Source: Piromyces finnis
Taxonomy: Eukaryota > Neocallimastigomycota > Neocallimastigomycetes > Neocallimastigales > Neocallimastigaceae
Direction: 5' to 3'
Assembly (NCBI GenBank): GCA_002104945.1
Contig: MCFH01000090.1
Span: forward strand, 1 to 64,000
DNA: 64,000 nt
Below the pieces are notes generated by a model. It was not told the origin of the DNA and did no database searches. It saw nothing but the letters and a program-made list of their open reading frames with translations. Position numbers and translations under genes: made by a program. This document shows, one piece after another, positions 57,374 through 64,000 of this stretch; position 1 is the first letter of the stretch; every line of letters begins with the position of its first letter.

Positions 57374-58034
57374 TCACTCATAAATAATGTTATCAAGTGC
57401 ACGTGGGTAATCCTTAACACCTTCTGGGAACCATAAATTGATTTCTCTTTCGGCACTGGCAACAGAGTCAGAACCGTGAACAACATTTCTACCAGAGTCA
57501 ATACCAAAGTCACCACGAATAGTTCCTGGTTCAGACTTTAATGGATCAGTCTTACCAAGCATAACACGTCCATAGGCAACAACACCCTTACCTTGCCAGA
57601 CCATACCAACAACTGGTCCACTTAAAATGTATTTAACAATCTTTGGGAAGAATGGTTTACCAATGTGTTCTTCATAATGCTTAGTAATAAGTTGTTCATC
57701 AGCTTGAAGCATTTTAATACCAAGAAGTTTGAAACCCTTGTTTTCAAAACGCTTAATAATTTCACCGACAAGACCACTATTATATTATATTTTAAATTTA
57801 TAATATTTATTAATATTCTATTTTATATACTTTATGATTTTTAAACTTTTTTTTAAATTGATCAAACTCCATTTTTAATTTTGAAAATTAAAATTAAGTT
57901 TAAAATAAATAATTATTTCTAAAAAATATTATTTTTAAATTAAAATATTTGTTTTTATACTATTATTGAAGTCTTAATATTTACCGGGCAACACCGTCTG
58001 GCTTGACCATAATGTAAGTTCTTTCAGTAGTCAT
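57374..58034 (-). CDS. Nucleoside diphosphate kinase
   Basis: Two exons (58034-57985, 57776-57374) give 150 aa, the normal length for group I NDP kinase. The enzyme transfers phosphate from ATP to NDPs through a phosphohistidine. The sequence starts [20 protein letters not shown] and includes the nucleotide-binding region, [15 protein letters not shown], and the active-site histidine in [10 protein letters not shown], ending NIIYE as the family does. The 208-nt intron has donor GTAAAT after the Arg codon's second base and acceptor AATAG; the phase fits. The gene is less AT-rich than its surroundings, as expected for a highly expressed enzyme. The stop is TGA followed by CTAG, with an open in-frame extension beyond it, described separately. 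Confidence 0.97.
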
Positions 58035-61000
58035 ATTTGTTATCTAATTTTTAAATTAAAAAAGATAAAAGGTTAATATCTTTTTTATTTTATTTAAAAA
58101 ATAAATATTTCGTTTATTATTATTTTTTTTCTTTATATCTAGTTTCACCTATACTATACATATATATATTTTTTTTTTTAGTTTTTTTTTTTTGTTTGTT
58201 TGTTTGTTTTGTTTACCCTCTCTATAAATTTTATATTCCTTTATTTCTAACTATTTAAACTATTTTTTATTTTACTCGTAGGGTAACGTTTACTTTCACT
58301 ATATATTTTTATTCGTTATTATCCTATATATTATTATATTTCATTTCTATTATTACTATTGTTATTTTCTTATATTCCTTTTTTATGTTTTTTATTCTAT
58401 ATATTTATACACTATCTTTCATCCATTCTACATAATATTATTACTCTTTAATATAAACTAACAAGAAAACATACTTTTATTTATTAAAAAAAAAAACTAC
58501 TATTAAAATATATAATTTAAAAGGCTTTTTTTTATATTATTTATTTATAATTATTTTAATTTTCAATATTTATTGAAAAGGTTTAGTTAAAGAATTTAAA
58601 AGAATAAAAGTATAAACAGCCTCTTTTATACTATTTTAAAAAATTAATAAAAAAATTAATTAATGAGAAATAAACATGATTTAATAATTAATTAATTTTT
58701 TCATATTTGAATGACCTATAATCAACAATATTATGTAGAATTTATTATCCAATGAATCCACCATATATTACAATATATAGTAAATATAATAATGATGAGC
58801 CATTAATAAATAAAGAATTAAAATGAATTCATACTCAACTATTATTGATAATAAATAATGATATAATACTATAGATATAATAAATAAAAATAATATTATA
58901 AGATAATAAATTAGATTAGTATATTTATATATATTATACATATATTATAAAATAATTTATAGAATTCTATTTATTATAAAATTATACTTTTTTATTTCTG
59001 TTTAAAGATTGTTCATCTCAACTTCCTTTTTTGGTATACTATCTTTTGAGTTTAAATTAATTATAATATATCAACGATTAATTAATTATATTTATTTAGT
59101 ACATTCATTGACTTAATAATAGATTAGTTAATATTTTATTTAAATAAATAGTATTCATTCATTTAATAGAATAGAAACTTTAAAAAAAAGAATTAACAAG
59201 AAAAAAATAAATGAATCTCTTATAAAGTTAAATGATAAATAAGATGAATAATATATTACAATACATTATAATATATATTGATATTCTATTTTTAATAAAA
59301 TGAGGTTAGTATTGATTAAAAAAAAAACAAATTTATACTCTAAATAATTTAAAATTAAATTAGTTCTTTTTATATTATTCATTTCTCTAAACGCTTATTT
59401 ATAAGTTCACTTAATTATCAATATACATTTATTTATATATTTATTTTTTCATTTATTTATTTAATATTTGTTGATTTCCTTTTTAGCATGAAGAAATTAG
59501 TAGTTTTAATAAAATAAGCTATTAATTAAAATCTTTAATACAAATGAAACCAAATAAAGTATTATTAAAATGATGATAGGAATGGTATTTAATAAAAATA
59601 ATTGCCATAAAGGTTCATTTCAATGATTTGATAGGGTATACATGGAGAAAGGAATATAACTTGATAACATAATAACAACAAAGTTTACACCTAGTAATAT
59701 TTAAAAGATATAATAGTGGTGTTTAAAATAATATTTTTAAATATTAATTAATAACCATTCTAATTATTATATTAATTATTATCATATGAATAAATAAAAC
59801 ATAGTTCAATTTATTAAGCGATTAAATATAATTAAAAAATAAAGTGTTTTTTTATAGGATGTATATAAAAGAACACTTATTAATTTTAATAAATACTATA
59901 AACATTCATATATATTTTTATTTTTATATTATTACTTTTATTTTTCATACCATCAAATGGCAGTTATTAATATTATGGTGTTGTACGAATAACGTTCTAA
60001 TAAAATATAATACCAGCTAATTCTGGTTACAAATCAAATGGATGGTATAAAAAATAGGTTTCATTTTTTCTATTTAAATAATATATTAATATTTAATTAT
60101 AATATAATAAAGAATAACTATTCTATTCTATCTCATTGTTTTGACAAAAATAGAATAGCAATAAATTTATAATATAATAATTTGTATATATTATAGTATA
60201 CTTTTTATATATTATTAAATAAATTGATCTGAATTTGAGAATTTTTATAAAAAAAAAAAAAGATTTAGATAATCTATTTATATAGCACATAATATCTCTA
60301 AAAAAAAAAAAGATGATTTAGAACCTCTATCTTTTTTTTTTTTGTATTTATTTATTAGTTGAATAATCTTTTCAAGGTTGCATGTTGTATTTAACATTGT
60401 GTATCATTTTTTTTTGAGGTGTTAATAAAAGAATGAAAGGGTGTAAATGACGTAAATAATGATATAAATATTGGGGTATTTTATTTTTATAATTATTAAT
60501 ACTGCTTAAACGATTAATTACTTTTTATTATAAATAAAATTTATTAATATAATTTATATTTAATATAAAAAAAAAAGTTTTTTTTTAAAAATCAGCTACT
60601 ATACATTCAATCCAAATAAACCAGAAATGTTAATGATCCCTACCAATCTATAAAAATGACTTTTATTATTTCCATTTCTTTGGAATGATTAACTTTTTTG
60701 TTGATTTATAGGTTCTTATAATTAAAAGGCCTTTGAATCTTTTTTTTTTCTTTTTTGGCTAGCTATATCAAACAGTTTAACTAATGTGGCCGTTAATTTT
60801 CCATTTTAATAAAAACTAGAGTTGAATAAAGTATCATGTGAATGGTGCAATACTCCTTTTCAAAAAAAATTTTTGATTTAGATAATATATAAATAAAATA
60901 TATTTCTTCATATATTATTATAAATCATTATTTCTATAGAAATTATGTCAATGAATAAATATATATTAAATTAATAATATAATTAAAGTATATTCATCAG

Positions 61001-64000
61001 TATATTATAATATATTTTGCAAATGAAACAAATAATTTGACATTTGGTAATCAAAAGAATAATAAGCCAAATAATAAAAAAGCCAAAAAATAGATATGAA
61101 TAAAAGTAAATGAATAAATAAATAGTAAGTTAAATGAATATCTACTAGTTGATAATAAAGAAAAAGGGTGTAGGTGTGATAAAAAAAAAAAGAATGATAA
61201 TAACAGAAATACTATTAAAACAATGATAAAAATAATAAATATTAAATAACAATAATAATAATAAATATTAAATAATAATAATAAATAATAATAATAAATA
61301 ATAAACAATAAACAATAAATATTAAATATAAAAAAATTTCACAGAATTAATATTAAAATAATAATTAAAATAATAATATTAATGACAATAGTAGTTAATA
61401 ATAATTTATTATAATATAGAAATAAAATAATACTCTCTAGTTTATCATTAATTTCTATTCATTTGTTTTATATAAAGAATAAACAACAAATTAACAAAAA
61501 TAGTGTAGCATTAGCTAATTTATTTATAAATAATATTAAAAAGTGGGAGTTTTTAACAAAATCTTATTACTATTTAATCATTTCTATAGTATTGTTTATA
61601 AAAAAATATTATCATTTAATTAACTCTTTTTTATTAAAATTATAAAATATTGCCATTAATTATTATGATGTTCATACATTCTATTCATTAAAGTTAACTG
61701 GATTATTAAAGTTATTACTGTTTTTTTAATTTATTTTAAAGTTCAATGTGTCTTAAAAAAATGTCTATTTTCTCGTTATTTGTAATATATCCTTTTTTAG
61801 TACCTATTTTAATTAATAAAATTTAATTAAAAAATAAAAAAAAAATGATTATAATTAAATAAGTATTCAAAAAGGTATACCATAGTCATGACATTCTTAT
61901 AAAATAGAATTTGTAGTATTAGTTTTGAAGTTTTGAATAAAAAAAAAAACTAATTTTTTGATAAAAGATAAAATTCTCTAAGTATCATCAATCTATTTAA
62001 AAGTATTAAAAAAAAAAAGTTAATACTATCAAATTCATTATAAATAGATATAGTTGTTATATTCAATTTATTAACAACAAATATATATAAAGCAAAATAG
62101 ATAAAATAGATGAGTTTAATGAATAAGATAATAATATATTGAAAATACTTTATATTTTTTGTTTATTTCATTTTATAATTTTTAATTAATTTTTTTTATC
62201 ATTTGTATATCGAAAAGAATTATAAAGTAATCAAGGTTTTTTAATTAAAAGAATTATATTGATTACTTTTTATTGAAAAAAAAAAAAAAAAAGATATTTT
62301 ATTTCTTAGTTATAATAAAATTTAATTTAAAAAAAGATTGTTTTTTTTTTTTAAAAAAAAAAATAAAGTTTGAGGTAAATATAAATAATACAATAGTGAT
62401 TAGTATTGTTTTTACTGTTATTCTATTAATTATCTAGTGAGGAATAAAGTTTCAATAAACTGTTACTCTAAATAATTAATGTATTGATTCCTACAAAATG
62501 TAATTCCTCTATGGATTCTTTTTATTCATATATTAAAAAGATGTAAATTACTAGATTTTATTAAAATGTCATTGTACGATAGGCCTAATAAATAAACAAA
62601 AGTAAGCAATGTTAACGGACTAGAAAAATATAAAAACTACTCTTTCATTATTTTTTATCCTATTCCACATTTGTTACACAAAAACAAGTATAAATCCATT
62701 ATGGACAAGCATAATTTACAATTTTATTATTTATTAAAATGACTTGTTATTTTATTAAATATTAACCTTTCATTTTTTATTTCTTAAATCAAGGACCAAA
62801 CTATTTTAATTCTTATGGTGTCTGGCAATTAAAAGTATAAACTGTAATTAATGCATAGTGGATAATCTTTTTGAACCTTTTTATATTTATTATATTTAAA
62901 ATTCATTTGAAAATTAATATATACATATATATATATAATTATATGAAATACACACTATAATATATAATAAAATAATAAATAAAATAAGGATGATTTTTTT
63001 TTTAAAGTTTATATATAATAACTTTTTATTTTTTTATCATGATTAAATTACAAGATACATTTGCAAGTAAAAATTAAAAAAGAAAGCATGTGTTGAATGT
63101 AGTATGATAGAGAAATTTCAACCTTGATTAATATTTATTAGGGTTAGATTTATAATGAAAGGTTTTAAACTTTAAATCTTATAAAATTTGTTAATATTTT
63201 AATATCACAATACTTTAGTTTGTACGACGTACTACATTCTTTAGGTCTAAATATTCTTTTTTATCCAATATAAAACACGATGTAGATCATACATCCACGC
63301 TCTATCCTTTGATTTAATAATAATATCATTATAAAAGTTTTATAAATATACTATGGTAACTTATCATGCTGAAAAAACAAAAGTCTGTTGTATATCATTA
63401 AAAAAAAAAGGTTTATGCAACACATAGAATTTCATAATTTCACTAAACTTTACAAAATAATTATTATTAATATAATTATTCCTATTGTTAAAGAATGATA
63501 TAAAATATATTAATTTTAAAAATGTTATTTCAGTAAAAGTAATTTCAATGATTTTAAAAACTTATTAATTATATACAAAATATACAATATTAAATAAGAT
63601 AATAAATGTTATTCCTCATTTTTTCTAAAATAAAACTAAATTCGATATTTTAAATTGAAAAGTAATTTAAATTTAGTTTACTTTTTACTCTATTAAAGGT
63701 ATATCAAAGAAAAAAACAAAAATTTAATTACTTTTAAATAATAAAAATATAATTTAAATAATTATGATAATACAAAATTTAATTAATATTTCAATTCTTT
63801 ACTTTCAAACATTTAATATGATTTATTTATTTCTAATCCTCCTGTTTTATCTATAATGTATTACTTTTAAAAATGCTTTTATATATTAATTTTTTAAAAC
63901 GCTTCATCTTTATTTTCAAAGTGTATTATAATTTTAAATTATTTCAATTTTTCTATTCCATTTATTAATTAATTTTCCGTCACATGTACTACTTTCAAAA
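58035..64000. other. 6-kb gene-free AT-rich stretch
   Basis: No coding or RNA gene can be supported. It starts with the NDPK promoter side, including a (TTTG)n-like run near 58193-58212, and continues with AT-rich sequence and homopolymers. Open frames at 61051-61308 (-) and 61463-61645 (+) are low-complexity Tyr/Phe/Leu/Asn/Lys-rich and lack recognisable features. Confidence 0.65.

Noticed and set aside
61463-61645. 60-residue plus-strand frame
   Set aside because: Lys/Asn/Tyr/Phe-rich with no domain, and no neighbouring exon could be joined to it.

Overview
The window looks like nuclear DNA of an anaerobic gut fungus (Neocallimastigomycota). The evidence is extremely AT-rich intergenic DNA, many homopolymer and (ATT)n tracts, short AT-rich GT..AG introns, a secreted carbohydrate-binding protein ending in two fungal dockerins (CBM10-like, cellulosome type), CotH-kinase surface proteins, ankyrin-rich proteins and an APE-type LINE. 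No genus is claimed. All gene models come from reading the sequence; introns were placed by splice motifs, reading phase and comparison of paralogues within the window.

Layout. 1.9-5.0 kb (-): a shortened ABCA-type transporter (TMD1 joined to NBD2). 5.0-10.1 kb: gene-free. 10.1-12.1 kb (+): secreted Cthe_2159/DUF4353-type carbohydrate-binding protein with two dockerins. 12.7-18.1 kb (-): a full-size ABCA transporter of 1646 aa in four exons, paralogous to the first. 18.1-20.2 kb: gene-free, with two strong hairpins. 20.34-25.94 kb (-): a LINE with a poly(A) tail and a 13-bp target-site duplication, inserted into an older remnant of the same family. 26.6-28.6 kb (-): CotH gene 1. 30.8-41.4 kb: three nearly identical copies of a secreted cysteine-rich protein (-, +, +), with an ankyrin pseudogene between the second and third. 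42.3-44.9 kb: a foldback element with 1.05-kb arms. 47.5-49.7 kb (+): CotH gene 2, with the same exon structure as gene 1. 50.9-54.4 kb (-): an intracellular ankyrin protein ending in two CBM26-like starch-binding modules. 57.2-58.0 kb (-): nucleoside diphosphate kinase. 58.0-64.0 kb: no gene seen.

The most striking observation is in the NDP kinase gene. The canonical protein ends at its usual C-terminus on TGA followed by CTAG, the leaky readthrough context known from fungi and animals. The same frame then stays open for 72 codons of coding-like sequence (33% GC by hand count, in much AT-richer flanks), ending in a Cys-Cys plus basic tail. This predicts a readthrough isoform of NDPK. Other notable points are the ankyrin-CBM26 fusion, a probable half-size ABCA transporter made by internal deletion, and an apparent inverted arrangement of CotH and secreted-protein genes around a 32-bp-arm hairpin near 33.7 kb.

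Functionally, the secreted and surface genes (dockerin protein, two CotH proteins, three cysteine-rich proteins) fit a lifestyle of attachment to plant fibre. The ABCA transporters and NDPK are housekeeping or membrane functions.
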